NCBI GenBank assembly: GCA_009924135.1 | Contig: RFSE01000030.1 | Location: 1-44,136 of the forward strand | Direction: 5' to 3' | Length of the DNA stretch: 44,136 nucleotides | Source: Pseudomonadota bacterium | Lineage (GTDB): Bacteria > Verrucomicrobiota > Verrucomicrobiia > Limisphaerales > SXTU01 | Part shown: in pieces, positions 17,012-25,659 of the stretch | Position numbering within the stretch: position 1 is the first letter of the stretch | Layout: each line of letters begins with the position of its first letter | Notes under the pieces: generated by a model | What the model saw: only the letters and a program-made list of their open reading frames with translations | The model's database searches: none | What the model was told of the DNA's origin: nothing | Translations under genes and position numbers: made by a program

Positions 17012-17389
17012 ATGACATTGCTTGATACTGTTTGTTTGTTCGCTGCCGACCCTGCTCCGCTGGTCGGCCCGGAGGTCAATCCCAAGGCACAGATGATGCA
17101 GACCGTCGGGATGATGGTCATCATGCTGGTGGCCTTTTACTTCATCTTGATCCGCCCGCAGAACGAGCAGCGCAAGAAGCAGGAGGCACTGGTCAAGGCG
17201 CTGAAGAAGGGCGACAAAGTTGTGACCACCAGCGGCATTCTGGGCACGGTCGTCGGCGTCAAGGAACGCACCGTCAGCATCCGCTCGGAAGACACCAAGC
17301 TGGAGGTTCTCAAGTCCGCCGTCGTGCAAGTGGTTGAGGATTTCGACAAGGCCGACCCGATCGTCGCCACGCCTGCCGCTAACAAATAG
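17012..17389 (+). CDS. yajC: Sec translocon accessory protein YajC
   Basis: This small protein (125 aa) has one membrane helix (MMVIMLVAFYFILIRPQ, about residues 37-53) followed by NEQRKKQEALVKALKKGDKVVTTSGILGTVVGV, the core YajC motif. YajC associates with SecDF and SecYEG at the inner membrane. The ATG at 17012 (MTLLDTVCLF) was chosen; a TTG at 16967 in the same frame would add 15 residues. An earlier hydrophobic stretch and AADPAP suggest a possible cleaved N-terminus. The gene lies 39 bases upstream of secDF, the usual order. Confidence 0.93.
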   Translation: MTLLDTVCLFAADPAPLVGPEVNPKAQMMQTVGMMVIMLVAFYFILIRPQNEQRKKQEALVKALKKGDKVVTTSGILGTVVGVKERTVSIRSEDTKLEVLKSAVVQVVEDFDKADPIVATPAANK

Positions 17390-17428
17390 CCAACCAGTCC
17401 CCCGACCCACCTTTCAGTTTTCCCGATC

Positions 17429-20005
17429 ATGCAACGTAACAACACCTGGCGCGCCCTGCTGGTTCTCCTGATCACCGTCTGGGCCTTCTTCGAAATCTAT
17501 CCGCCGACCAACCGGAACATCATCGATGTGCTGGAGGAACAGGCCTCGCAGAAGGGCACCAACTTCAACGCCATCATCACGAAGGCCCGTGAGTTGGACA
17601 AACAGTTCCCCGAACGCAATTTCGCCAACCTGCGCGACGCGATCGGCACCAACTCGCTCACCAACTTCGTCGGTTACAGCGTCAGCGGCGAGAAGGACCC
17701 CAACCGCGCGATCCTGAACCGTCTCCAACGCGTGGCCGCCGGCAAGATCAAGCTCGGCCTGGATCTCCGTGGCGGCACGTCGTTCCTCGTGGGTTTGGAC
17801 ACTTCCAAGCTCGAAGCCACGGCGGACAAAAAGTCCCTGGTCGCCCAGGCCATCGAAGTGCTGCGCAAGCGCGTGGACAAGTTCGGCGTCGCCGAGCCAA
17901 ACATTGTCGCCGAAGGCGAGGACCGCATCGTGATCCAGATGCCCGGCTTGAATCAGGCCGAGCGTGACGCGGTACGCGAAGCCCTTACCAAGCCCGCCTT
18001 CCTGGAGTTCCGCATGGTCCATCCGGAAAGCGACCGCATGACCCGCGAAGGCCTCATGGCTCCCGGTCACGAATTGCTCGCCCAACGGCGCAAAGGCCAG
18101 GATGGACGCGAGTATCTGGACAAGGTGCTGGTCAAAACCAAGGCCGAGGGCGGCCTCACCGGCAAATATATCAAGACCGCGAGCGTCATCCGCGACAACG
18201 TCTCAAACCGTCCGCAGATCAGCTTCGAGTTCAACTCCGAGGGTGGCCGTATCTTCGGCGAGCTGACCACCCAGCACACACGTGAGCGCATGGCCATCGT
18301 GCTGGACGGCGAACTTTACTCCGCCCCCGTCATCAATGAACCCATTCTGGGCGGACGCGGCGTGATCAACGGCGACTTCGACCTCAAGGAAGCCTGGCAG
18401 CTTGCCAACGTGCTGGAGAACCCGCTGCAAACCCCCGTCCGCCTGCTCGACACCGAGGAAGTGGACCCGTCGCTCGGCAAGGACGCCATCGACAGTGGCT
18501 TGCACTCGGCCATCTACGGGACGCTCGCCGTCGCGGTGTTCATGCTGATCTACTATCGCAAGTCCGGCATGGTCGCTGACATCGCGCTGCTCTTCAACAG
18601 CGTCATCCTGCTGGGCGTGATGTGCTCCATCGGCACCACCTTCACCCTGCCCGGCATCGCGGGCATCGTGCTCACCATCGGTATGGCGGTGGACGCCAAC
18701 GTGCTGATCTATGAGCGCATCCGGGAAGAACTTGCCAAGGGCAAGTCCATCCGGGGCGCGATTGCGGCCGGTTACGACCGGGCCTTTGGCACCATCTTCG
18801 ATTCCCACGTCACCACGCTGATTTCGTCCGTCATCTTGATTTACCTCGGCACCGGCACGGTCAAGGGCTTCGGGGTGGCGCTGACCATCGGTGTGGCGCT
18901 GAGCTTGTTCACCGCGCTCGTGATCACCCGCCTGATCTTCGACTGGATGCTCACGCGCGGGTTGGCTGATCTTTCGATGATGCACCTCATCAAGGCCACG
19001 AACATCGACTTCATGAAGCTCGCCAAGCCGGCGTTCATCGCTTCCTGGTCGATCATCGTCGTCGGTTGCCTCTGGGGCGGCCTCGTCCGGGGCAAGCAGG
19101 TGTTCGGGCCGGACTTTGTCGGCGGTGACGCGCTGGTTTTCAATTTCGCCAAAAAGGTCGAGACCGACAAACTGCGCCATACCGTGGCGGCCGTGGAATA
19201 CGAGTTCCGGGATAAGAGCGTCAAGGATGCCCCGGCGCAGAAGCGCAAGGTCGGCGACCCGTTGATTCAGTATCAAAACAACATCGCCGCGAAGTCCGAA
19301 TCGCTCCGCGTGACCGTCCCGGAGCAGTCGGCCGAAGCTGTAAAAAACGCGCTCGTGAAGGAATTCCCTGACGCGAAGTTCGAATTGAAGCAATCTCGTC
19401 AGGTCGGTGCGGTCATCGGCCAGGAGATCATGACCACCGCCGTTTGGGCCATCGTGCTTTCGCTGTTCGGCATCCTCATCTACGTGGCCGTGCGTTACGA
19501 GTTCAGCTTCGCCGTCGGCGCGGTGCTCGCCGTGTTGCATGACGTGTTGATGACCATCGGCATCTATTGCCTCACCTCAATCTGGAGCGATGGCCGCCAG
19601 TTCAACGCCACGAGCGTCGCCGCCATCCTCACGATCATCGGCTTCTCGATCAACGACACCATCGTGATCTTTGACCGTATCCGTGAAGACTTGAAGCTCG
19701 GTGTCCGCGGCACGTTCAAGGAGCTGATGAACCAGGCACTCAACCAGACCCTGAGCCGTACGATCATCACCAGCGGTACGGTGTTCATCGCCACCTTTGT
19801 GCTCTATGTGTTCGGTGGCGGCGTCATCAACGACTTCGCGTTCATGTTCCTCGTCGGTGTCATCACCGGCACCTACTCTTCCATCTACATCGCCAGTGCG
19901 CTCGTTCTGTGGTGGAACAAGGGCCAGCGGCCCGAGATCGACGGCAGCACTTCGAACGTTGCAGTGGAAGGGGCGCATCACGCCGCTGCCTCACGCCCGG
20001 CCTGA
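17429..20005 (+). CDS. secDF: Fused protein translocase subunit SecDF
   Basis: The fused protein (858 aa) uses the proton gradient to pull exported proteins through SecYEG. SecD part: first helix at residues 9-25, the GLDLRGGTSF motif near residue 112, the periplasmic P1 region, and a membrane bundle with GIVLTIGMAVDANVLIYERI near residue 420. SecF part starts around residue 525 (MKLAKPAFIASWSIIVV), with a second periplasmic loop and a second bundle carrying FSINDTIVIFDRIRED near residue 745. These two D-containing helices bear the conserved proton-coupling Asp residues. SecD and SecF are separate in many bacteria but fused in Bacillus, Bacteroidota and Verrucomicrobiota. It starts with ATG after a pyrimidine-rich leader without a Shine-Dalgarno sequence. 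Confidence 0.95.
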   Translation: MQRNNTWRALLVLLITVWAFFEIYPPTNRNIIDVLEEQASQKGTNFNAIITKARELDKQFPERNFANLRDAIGTNSLTNFVGYSVSGEKDPNRAILNRLQRVAAGKIKLGLDLRGGTSFLVGLDTSKLEATADKKSLVAQAIEVLRKRVDKFGVAEPNIVAEGEDRIVIQMPGLNQAERDAVREALTKPAFLEFRMVHPESDRMTREGLMAPGHELLAQRRKGQDGREYLDKVLVKTKAEGGLTGKYIKTASVIRDNVSNRPQISFEFNSEGGRIFGELTTQHTRERMAIVLDGELYSAPVINEPILGGRGVINGDFDLKEAWQLANVLENPLQTPVRLLDTEEVDPSLGKDAIDSGLHSAIYGTLAVAVFMLIYYRKSGMVADIALLFNSVILLGVMCSIGTTFTLPGIAGIVLTIGMAVDANVLIYERIREELAKGKSIRGAIAAGYDRAFGTIFDSHVTTLISSVILIYLGTGTVKGFGVALTIGVALSLFTALVITRLIFDWMLTRGLADLSMMHLIKATNIDFMKLAKPAFIASWSIIVVGCLWGGLVRGKQVFGPDFVGGDALVFNFAKKVETDKLRHTVAAVEYEFRDKSVKDAPAQKRKVGDPLIQYQNNIAAKSESLRVTVPEQSAEAVKNALVKEFPDAKFELKQSRQVGAVIGQEIMTTAVWAIVLSLFGILIYVAVRYEFSFAVGAVLAVLHDVLMTIGIYCLTSIWSDGRQFNATSVAAILTIIGFSINDTIVIFDRIREDLKLGVRGTFKELMNQALNQTLSRTIITSGTVFIATFVLYVFGGGVINDFAFMFLVGVITGTYSSIYIASALVLWWNKGQRPEIDGSTSNVAVEGAHHAAASRPA

Positions 20006-20043
20006 ACGATCCGGGGCCGGTGGAGGTTTCACGAAGCAGCCTG

Positions 20044-20080
20044 AGGTTGCTGGCGTCAACCTTTCGCGAGTTAACGCGAA
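20044..20080 (+). promoter_or_regulatory. Two tandem stem-loops in the secDF-terC spacer
   Basis: AGGTTG (20044-20049) pairs with CAACCT (20057-20062) across 7 bases; directly adjoining, TTCGCG (20063-20068) pairs with CGCGAA (20075-20080) across AGTTAA. The two hairpins abut with no base between them and lie 18 bases before the terC ATG. They could be a secDF terminator, although no T-run follows, or a structured leader of terC. TerC genes in other phyla are often preceded by the manganese riboswitch yybP-ykoY, but I do not see that motif's conserved loops here. Confidence 0.4.
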
Positions 20081-20098
20081 TCGATTCACTGTGCCCCA

Positions 20099-21076
20099 AT
20101 GTCGGAGTTCATCGAAATCACCCCAACGCACTACGCTGGCTTTGTCATCGTAGTCCTCGGCTTGCTGGCCTTGGATCTGGGCGTATTCCATCGGCAGGCG
20201 TATGAAATCCGTTATCGGGAGGCCCTCGGATGGACGGCGTTCTGGCTGGTGCTGGCGCTGGGGTTCGCCGGGGTGGTGCAGGCTTTCCGTCCCCGCGGTG
20301 AGGCCATCGAATTCGTGACCGGTTATGTCATCGAGCTGAGCCTCTCGATGGACAACATCTTCGTCATTGCCCTCATCTTTGCCTACTTCCGCGTCCCACT
20401 GGCGCAGCAACACCGCGTCTTGTTCTGGGGCATCTTGGGCGCGCTCGTGATGCGCGGGGTGATGATCGGCCTGGGGGCGGCACTCATTAAGCAATTCCAC
20501 TGGCTGCTCTACGTGATGGGTGGTTTCCTGCTCTTCACCGGCGTGCGGATGCTCTTCGTGGATCAGGACGGCGTGCATCCTGAGCGCAACCCCTTCATCC
20601 GTCTGGCGCGAAAGTTCTTTCCGGTTTCCCAGGAGTTCGATGGGCAGCACTTCGTGACCCGCCTGGATGGGCGACTGGCACTGACTCCGCTGGCGCTGGT
20701 CCTCGTGATGGTGGAGACGACGGACCTGCTCTTTGCAGTGGACTCGCTGCCGGCCATCTTCGCTGTCACACAAAACACTTTCATCGTGTTCACCTCGAAC
20801 ATCTTCGCCATCCTCGGCTTGCGGTCGCTCTATGTCGTGCTCGCCGGGGCCATCGGTTATTTCCGTCTGCTTAAGATCGGCCTTTCTGTGGTCCTCATAT
20901 TCATCGGGGTGAAGATGCTGCTGGTGATATGGGAGGTGATTCTTCCCGCCGGCCTCTCGCTTGGCGTCGTCGTCACCCTGATCAGTCTCTCCATTGGCGC
21001 GTCGATTTGGGAAGCACGCCGGAAGCGGGCACAACAGTCTGGTGGCGTTGACTCCAACCCCGTCCCGCCCGCCTGA
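20099..21076 (+). CDS. TerC family integral membrane protein (Alx/MeeF type)
   Basis: The protein (325 aa) has about nine helices and the TerC family signatures LSLSMDNIFVIALIF and TTDLLFAVDSLPAIFAV, each with a conserved Asp in a helix. The length and the middle HPERNPFIRLARKFFP loop fit the longer TerC/Alx subgroup. Members are implicated in manganese export and in loading metal onto secreted proteins, and historically in tellurite resistance; the metal role here is by family. It follows secDF after 93 bases, consistent with co-expression with the export machinery. Confidence 0.9.
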   Translation: MSEFIEITPTHYAGFVIVVLGLLALDLGVFHRQAYEIRYREALGWTAFWLVLALGFAGVVQAFRPRGEAIEFVTGYVIELSLSMDNIFVIALIFAYFRVPLAQQHRVLFWGILGALVMRGVMIGLGAALIKQFHWLLYVMGGFLLFTGVRMLFVDQDGVHPERNPFIRLARKFFPVSQEFDGQHFVTRLDGRLALTPLALVLVMVETTDLLFAVDSLPAIFAVTQNTFIVFTSNIFAILGLRSLYVVLAGAIGYFRLLKIGLSVVLIFIGVKMLLVIWEVILPAGLSLGVVVTLISLSIGASIWEARRKRAQQSGGVDSNPVPPA

Positions 21077-21146
21077 CATGCCCTGCCCTGCTAAATAAAA
21101 GGCTTCCCGCGCCGACGCCACTCTGCCTTTATCTCTGGTTCGCGGT

Positions 21147-21163
21147 TGTGGGCCTGGCCCACA
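21147..21163. promoter_or_regulatory. 17-bp odd palindrome upstream of rRNA methyltransferase gene
   Basis: TGTGGGCC and GGCCCACA are exact complements around a central T. The palindrome lies 22 bases before the ATG at 21185. A perfect odd palindrome of this size close to a start is a candidate repressor operator, or an mRNA element; no known motif was recognised. Confidence 0.3.
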
Positions 21164-21184
21164 CTGCAACAACTGTTTACAAAC

Positions 21185-22414
21185 ATGACTGCTCCCGCCC
21201 CCATTGATTCCCTGCCCACCGTCATCCTCAAGCCCCGAGAGGCCGATCGCATCGTCGCGGGCCATCCGTGGATTTATGCCGGAGCGATCATGCACGTGAC
21301 CCAGGGGGTCACGGATGGCGACCTCGTCCAGGTAAAGGACCATCGCAAGCACTGGCTGGGCATCGGCCTCTACAATGCCAAGTCGAAGATTACCGTCCGG
21401 GTCATCACCCACGAACACACCACGGTGGATCAGGCCTTTTTCGAAGCGCGCATCAAAGCAGCCCTGGAGGTGCGTCGCCGTCATCTTCCGGGTGCGACTT
21501 CCTTCCGCATGGTCAATGCCGAGGGCGACTTCCTCAGCGGTCTGATCGTGGATAAGTACGACGACGTGCTGGTGCTCCAAACGTCCGCGCTCGGCATGGA
21601 CCTGCGGAAGCAGACCATCGTGGCCGCCTTGAAGAACCTCGTGTCACCCCGGACGATCGTCGAACGGAACGAAATGGCCTCCCGTAAGTTTGAGGGTCTG
21701 TCTGACGCCAACGGCATCCTCGAAGGCACCCTTGATGGCCCGGTGAGCGTCAACCTGAATGGCCTCAAGTTCGAAACCGACCTTCGGGCCGGGCACAAGA
21801 CCGGGCTCTATCTGGATCAACAGGCCAACTACCAGCGCACGGCTGAACTAATCGCGCTCACCCCGGGCGCAACGGTGCTGGATTGCTTCAGCTTCCTCGG
21901 GGGCTTTGCCTTGCATGCGGCTCGGGCGGGCGCCAAGCAGGTGGTCGGCCTCGATCAAAGTGCGGATGCCGTGGCCGCGGCCACCCGCAACGCCACTGCG
22001 AACGGCCTGGCCGCACAGTGCACCTTTGAGAACGCCAACGTCTTCGACTGGCTGAAGTCCCAGACCACCGTTGGTCCGCATGAGAAGCTCATCCCCAAGT
22101 TCGACGCGATCATCCTGGATCCGCCGTCCTTCACCCGGAACCGGGCGTCCGTGCCGGATGCGTTGCGGGGCTACAAAGAGATTCACCTCCGGGCACTGAA
22201 ACTTCTCAAGCCAGGCGGGTTGCTGGCCACGTTCTGCTGCTCGCACCATGTGGACTCAGCCACCTTCCAGGACGTGGTGCTCTCGGCTGCGTTCGACACC
22301 CGCCGAATTCTCCGCCGCGTGGCCACATTCTCCCAGTCTCCGGATCACCCATACATCCCCAGCATTCCCGAAACGGAATACCTGAAGGGGTTTGCTTTCG
22401 AAGTGGTGCGGTAA
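21185..22414 (+). CDS. RlmI-like 23S rRNA (cytosine-C5) methyltransferase
   Basis: The protein (409 aa) has an N-terminal PUA domain (VILKPREADRIVAGHPWIYAGAI), a central EEHEE domain (SFRMVNAEGDFLSGLIVDKYDD) and a C-terminal Rossmann methyltransferase domain with ATVLDCFSFLGGFALHAAR as SAM-binding motif I and AIILDPPSFTRNR as motif IV. CCSHH near the C-terminus carries the conserved Cys of the RlmI/RlmK-like family. In E. coli RlmI methylates C1962 of 23S rRNA; the target here is inferred. The ATG at 21185 was chosen because the PUA domain begins about 10 residues later; a TTG at 21146 is in frame but would run through the palindrome. Confidence 0.85.
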   Translation: MTAPAPIDSLPTVILKPREADRIVAGHPWIYAGAIMHVTQGVTDGDLVQVKDHRKHWLGIGLYNAKSKITVRVITHEHTTVDQAFFEARIKAALEVRRRHLPGATSFRMVNAEGDFLSGLIVDKYDDVLVLQTSALGMDLRKQTIVAALKNLVSPRTIVERNEMASRKFEGLSDANGILEGTLDGPVSVNLNGLKFETDLRAGHKTGLYLDQQANYQRTAELIALTPGATVLDCFSFLGGFALHAARAGAKQVVGLDQSADAVAAATRNATANGLAAQCTFENANVFDWLKSQTTVGPHEKLIPKFDAIILDPPSFTRNRASVPDALRGYKEIHLRALKLLKPGGLLATFCCSHHVDSATFQDVVLSAAFDTRRILRRVATFSQSPDHPYIPSIPETEYLKGFAFEVVR

Positions 22415-22424
22415 CAGACCGCAT

Positions 22425-22441
22425 GGTTCCGGACCGGAACC
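22425..22441. terminator. Possible stem-loop terminator between convergent genes
   Basis: GGTTCCGG (22425-22432) and CCGGAACC (22434-22441) are perfect complements around one base. The element lies in the 45-bp spacer between two converging genes, where a shared terminator would be expected. No T-run is present on either side. Confidence 0.3.
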
Positions 22442-22459
22442 AGTTCGATCAGTTCGGCT

Positions 22460-23233
22460 TCAAACCGACTGCATGGGCGTGGACGATGGGAGTCCCGATT
22501 CGTCGCTCTGGGTGCCCACGGCGAATTTCGGACCCTCGTGCAGGCCGGCGAGTTTCGCATCCACGTTCTTGGCAATCTTGCCATCGCGAATCTCGATCCG
22601 GCGTGGCGTGACGGCGGCAATTTCAGGATCGTGGGTTACCAGCATGATGGTCCGGCCCTGGCGGCTGAGTTCGTGGAACAGCTTCAAAATGGTCTCACCG
22701 GTGTGTGAATCGAGGTTGCCGGTCGGCTCGTCCGCAAAGACGATCTTGGGGCTGTTCACGAGCGCTCGGGCAATGGCCGCCCGTTGCTGCTGGCCGCCTG
22801 AAAGCTGCATTGGACGGTGCTTGGCCCGGTTGTCCATCTCCACGAGCCGGAGGGCCTCCATCGCCCGTTCGCGCCGCTCCCGTGCCCCACAGCCGGCATA
22901 GACCATGGGCAGCTCGACGTTTTGCAGGACGTTGAGCTTGGGCAGCAGGTTAAAGAACTGAAAGACGAACCCAATCTTCTGGTTGCGAATGCGCGCCAGT
23001 TCGCCGGCGGAAGCGGAGGAAATCTCGGTGCCATCCAGCTTGAAGCTGCCTTTCGAAGGCGAATCCAGGCAGCCGAGGATGTGCATCAGCGTGGACTTGC
23101 CACTGCCCGACGGGCCAATGATGGAGATGAACTCACCGCCGTTGATGTCGAGATCCACGTGGTCAAGCGCACGAATCTCCTCTCCACCAAGGTGGTAGAT
23201 TTTGCTGACGCCGCGGAGTTCGATGAGGGACAT
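22460..23233 (-). CDS. ABC transporter ATP-binding protein, MacB/LolD type
   Basis: The protein (257 aa) has Walker A GPSGSGKST, Q-loop FQFFNLLPKLNVLQNVELP, signature LSGGQQQRAAIARAL, Walker B KIVFADEPTGNLD and the switch His in VTHDPEIA. It belongs to the LolD/MacB/FtsE-like ATPases that energise FtsX-type permeases in lipoprotein sorting or macrolide/peptide efflux. The ATG at 23233 (MSLIELRGVSKIY) is the natural start; the frame is open upstream into the spacer. It is 25 bases downstream of the HlyD-type adaptor gene, as in macAB-like operons, but no permease gene follows: the next gene is convergent. Confidence 0.9.
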   Translation of the reverse strand: MSLIELRGVSKIYHLGGEEIRALDHVDLDINGGEFISIIGPSGSGKSTLMHILGCLDSPSKGSFKLDGTEISSASAGELARIRNQKIGFVFQFFNLLPKLNVLQNVELPMVYAGCGARERRERAMEALRLVEMDNRAKHRPMQLSGGQQQRAAIARALVNSPKIVFADEPTGNLDSHTGETILKLFHELSRQGRTIMLVTHDPEIAAVTPRRIEIRDGKIAKNVDAKLAGLHEGPKFAVGTQSDESGLPSSTPMQSV

Positions 23234-23258
23234 GGACGGGGAGATGGTGGAAATTTTA

Positions 23259-24554
23259 TTACGGCCCCCGACGCTCACCACCGCCGGCCTTGGCCCCAGC
23301 CTTGCCGCCGGCTTCCGGCCCGCCTTTGGCCCCGGCTTTGCCGTCGCCAGCCTTGCCGCCGGATTTGCCGGCCTTGGCTGCGGCGCCGAAGGCCTGCTGG
23401 ACTTTTCCCAATTCCTCGACGGGCGTGACGAGCGAAACAGTTTCTCCGCCCTGAAGCCCCTTGGTCACTTCCGCATAATCATAGTCCGTCACGCCAATCA
23501 GGATCGGGGTGCGGACAAATTTGTCCTCCTGCTTGAGATAGACAAACCGGTCGCCCTGCTCGGTAAAGACTGCCGCCAGGGGCACGGCGATCACGTTGTC
23601 GGCGCTTTGGAGCGGGATGGTGAGGTTGGCCGTCATTCCGGGGCGCACGCCGGATTGCTCATCATTCTTCACGATCATGCGGGTGGAAAAGCCCTTGATG
23701 CCGTTCTTGATGGTGGCCTGCGGCGCGATGCGGTCCACGCGCCCGGGGAGTTTCAAACCGGGGATGGCCTCGATCTCGATCTGCACCTGCTGATTCGCGG
23801 TGATGCGGGTGACATCGGCCTGGTTGACGTGGGCGTTGATGATAAGTTCGCTCAGGTCAGCGATGATGAGGACTTCGGTGCCGCTGTTGACGCCGCTGGA
23901 ACCGGAGACGGCCTGGCCGACCGACACCGGACGGGTGAGGATGGTGCAGTCAAAAGGAGCGAGAATCTTGGTCTTGGCCAGCTTGTCGTCCACGGTTTGC
24001 AGGGCCTTGACCGCGCGCTCGAGAAAGTTTTTGGAGAGATCCAACGCGTTCTTGGCCGTGTCCAGATCGTTCTTGGTGTTGTCGTAGATCTCCTGGGCAA
24101 GGAGCTTGGCGGCGTAGAGATCTTTGGTACGCTTGAAGTTGATTTCGAGCCGCTCGACCGCGAGTTGAGCGCCCGTAACCTGGAGCTTGGCGCCGTCAAT
24201 TTCGATCTGGCGCTGGGCCTTCTCGGTCTGGAGATCCTGGTCATCAAGCGTGAAAAGAATACTGCCCTTTTTCACCTTGTCGCCGATGTCCACCGGCAAT
24301 TTGTCGATGCGTCCGCCGACCTCGGGGCGCACGGAAACCTGCTCTGCGGGGGTGATTTCACCAGCCGCGCTGATGGCGAAACTGATGTCGCGCGCCGAGA
24401 TGAGCGCCGTGGTGGGACGGGCGGATTTCTTCGCGTCGTCGGCCTTGCTACCGGCCTTCCAGAACGCGACTTTATCCGGCCACTTTTGGTAGGCGTAATA
24501 ACCGCCACCGCCGAGCGAGCCCAATACAAACAGCCAAACCAGCAAACTCTTCAT
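23259..24554 (-). CDS. HlyD/MacA-type periplasmic adaptor of an efflux system
   Basis: The protein (431 aa) has an N-terminal anchor helix (MKSLLVWLFVLGSLGGGGYYAY), then the biotinyl-lipoyl half VSVRPEVGGRIDKLPVDIGDKVKKG. A long alpha-helical hairpin (about residues 105-195) is followed by the second lipoyl half KILAPFDCTILTRPVSVGQ and beta-barrel and membrane-proximal domains. The tail (about the last 45 residues) is a low-complexity Gly-Lys-Ala stretch. The family bridges an inner-membrane transporter to a TolC-type channel. The ATG at 24554 is used; a GTG at 24566 would add four residues. With the ATPase downstream it forms a MacA-MacB-like pair, though the permease part is missing here. 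Confidence 0.88.
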   Translation of the reverse strand: MKSLLVWLFVLGSLGGGGYYAYQKWPDKVAFWKAGSKADDAKKSARPTTALISARDISFAISAAGEITPAEQVSVRPEVGGRIDKLPVDIGDKVKKGSILFTLDDQDLQTEKAQRQIEIDGAKLQVTGAQLAVERLEINFKRTKDLYAAKLLAQEIYDNTKNDLDTAKNALDLSKNFLERAVKALQTVDDKLAKTKILAPFDCTILTRPVSVGQAVSGSSGVNSGTEVLIIADLSELIINAHVNQADVTRITANQQVQIEIEAIPGLKLPGRVDRIAPQATIKNGIKGFSTRMIVKNDEQSGVRPGMTANLTIPLQSADNVIAVPLAAVFTEQGDRFVYLKQEDKFVRTPILIGVTDYDYAEVTKGLQGGETVSLVTPVEELGKVQQAFGAAAKAGKSGGKAGDGKAGAKGGPEAGGKAGAKAGGGERRGP

Positions 24555-24648
24555 GCGTAGTGCCACTCATTTTAGACGCAGGCCAGCGGCCTTGGAAAGG
24601 GTTGAACTTGGATTTTCACTGCGCAATGTTTGCCCACCACGCCAAATC

Positions 24649-25167
24649 TCAGCGCCACCACGTCCGCCACACCGCCAACAGCGAATAAAACGCCACCGCC
24701 ACCGAGTAGGCGACCATCCCGGTGCCGATGGCCAGGGGCAACGACTCCCAGTCACTGGACACAACCACCGCCCCGCCCACCAAGGCGAACAACATCGTCT
24801 CGCCGAGCACGCTGACAAGATAGGCCCCCCGGCTGGAGCGGTGCAATGCTTCCCCCACCAGCATGGAGTACTCCCCTTCTCCCAGCGCCCGCATGAGCCA
24901 CCCAGATTTGAAGTTGCGTGCGGCTACGAGCAAGCTGGTTGTCACCAAGATCAGGCCGGCCAACGGCCAAAACGCCGTGGCGAGGCAGAGCGCCAGGTTG
25001 AAAATGATTCCCCATTTCCAACCAAGCCACCGGGCGAACGGATTCGCTTCCAAGGCCAGGGTCGGCGTGGCAAACCGGGTACTGAGGATGTCCATCCCGC
25101 GCGCGAAGATCAGGAGCCCGAGCGTGATGAGGTAATCACTGCTGCCAAAGGGGGCGAAGTCTTCCAC
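24649..25167 (-). CDS. Small integral membrane protein, DUF5658-like
   Basis: The protein (172 aa) has four to five helices. The N-terminal half contains GMDILSTRFATPTLALEANPFARWLG, in which Asp-x-x-x-Thr followed by Glu-x-Asn-Pro resembles the DUF5658 pattern; no function is known for it. The start is a GTG at 25167 preceded by a pure pyrimidine-rich leader (CTCCTCCCCTCC), with no Shine-Dalgarno sequence. It is downstream of hisI, separated by a 99-bp spacer that holds an 11-bp hairpin, so it may be a separate transcript. Confidence 0.65.
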   Translation of the reverse strand: MEDFAPFGSSDYLITLGLLIFARGMDILSTRFATPTLALEANPFARWLGWKWGIIFNLALCLATAFWPLAGLILVTTSLLVAARNFKSGWLMRALGEGEYSMLVGEALHRSSRGAYLVSVLGETMLFALVGGAVVVSSDWESLPLAIGTGMVAYSVAVAFYSLLAVWRTWWR

Positions 25168-25200
25168 GCGAGGAGGGGAGGAGTTTTATCAGCAAAGCAT

Positions 25201-25243
25201 GAAGGCAGGAGAAAGAGGCTGTCTGCCAGACGCTCCTGCCTTC
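25201..25243. terminator. 11-bp inverted repeat downstream of hisI
   Basis: GAAGGCAGGAG (25201-25211) pairs exactly with CTCCTGCCTTC (25233-25243). The loop itself contains GTCTG and CAGAC that can pair. It lies 24 bases after the hisI stop in the direction of transcription. A weak T-rich stretch comes about 10-15 bases later on the minus strand, so a terminator is possible, but it could also be a small palindromic repeat element. Confidence 0.35.
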
Positions 25244-25266
25244 CTGATCTCCTTATGGAATCGGCC

Positions 25267-25659
25267 TCATGCCTTCTTGCCGTAGATTTGCTCGGGGGTT
25301 TCCAATCGCGGCTCGGTTTCCTTCCACGTTCCACCGCTGCCCTCGATGCTCCGGAAGAAGCAGCTCTTGAAACCCTCGTGGCAGGCGGCTCCGGTCTGTT
25401 CCACCTGGATCAGCAGGGTGTCACCGTCACAGTCGAAGGCGATGTCCTTGACCACCTGCACGTGGCCGCTGGATTCCCCCTTCATCCAGAACTTCTGGCG
25501 TGACCGGCTCCAAAAGTGCGTCTTGCCGGTCGCAATCGTGCTTTCCAACGAGGCCCGGTTCATCCACGCCATCATCAGGACGCGGCCCGTGGACTGCTCC
25601 TGCACGATGGCAGGAATCAGGCCGTCAGCGGTGTATTTAAGTTTGTCGAAGAAGCTCAT
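25267..25659 (-). CDS. hisI: Phosphoribosyl-AMP cyclohydrolase
   Basis: HisI (130 aa) opens the purine ring of phosphoribosyl-AMP, the third step of histidine synthesis. The motifs [39 protein letters not shown] and [17 protein letters not shown] supply the zinc and magnesium ligands (Asp-Cys-Asp-Gly-Asp and Cys-His), and all are present. The size is that of the stand-alone enzyme; no HisE part is attached. The ATG overlaps the stop of the upstream DMT-type gene (ATGA). Four bases upstream of its start codon lies a 7-nt repeat array, which takes the place of a Shine-Dalgarno sequence. hisF lies two genes upstream. Confidence 0.93.
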   Translation of the reverse strand: MSFFDKLKYTADGLIPAIVQEQSTGRVLMMAWMNRASLESTIATGKTHFWSRSRQKFWMKGESSGHVQVVKDIAFDCDGDTLLIQVEQTGAACHEGFKSCFFRSIEGSGGTWKETEPRLETPEQIYGKKA

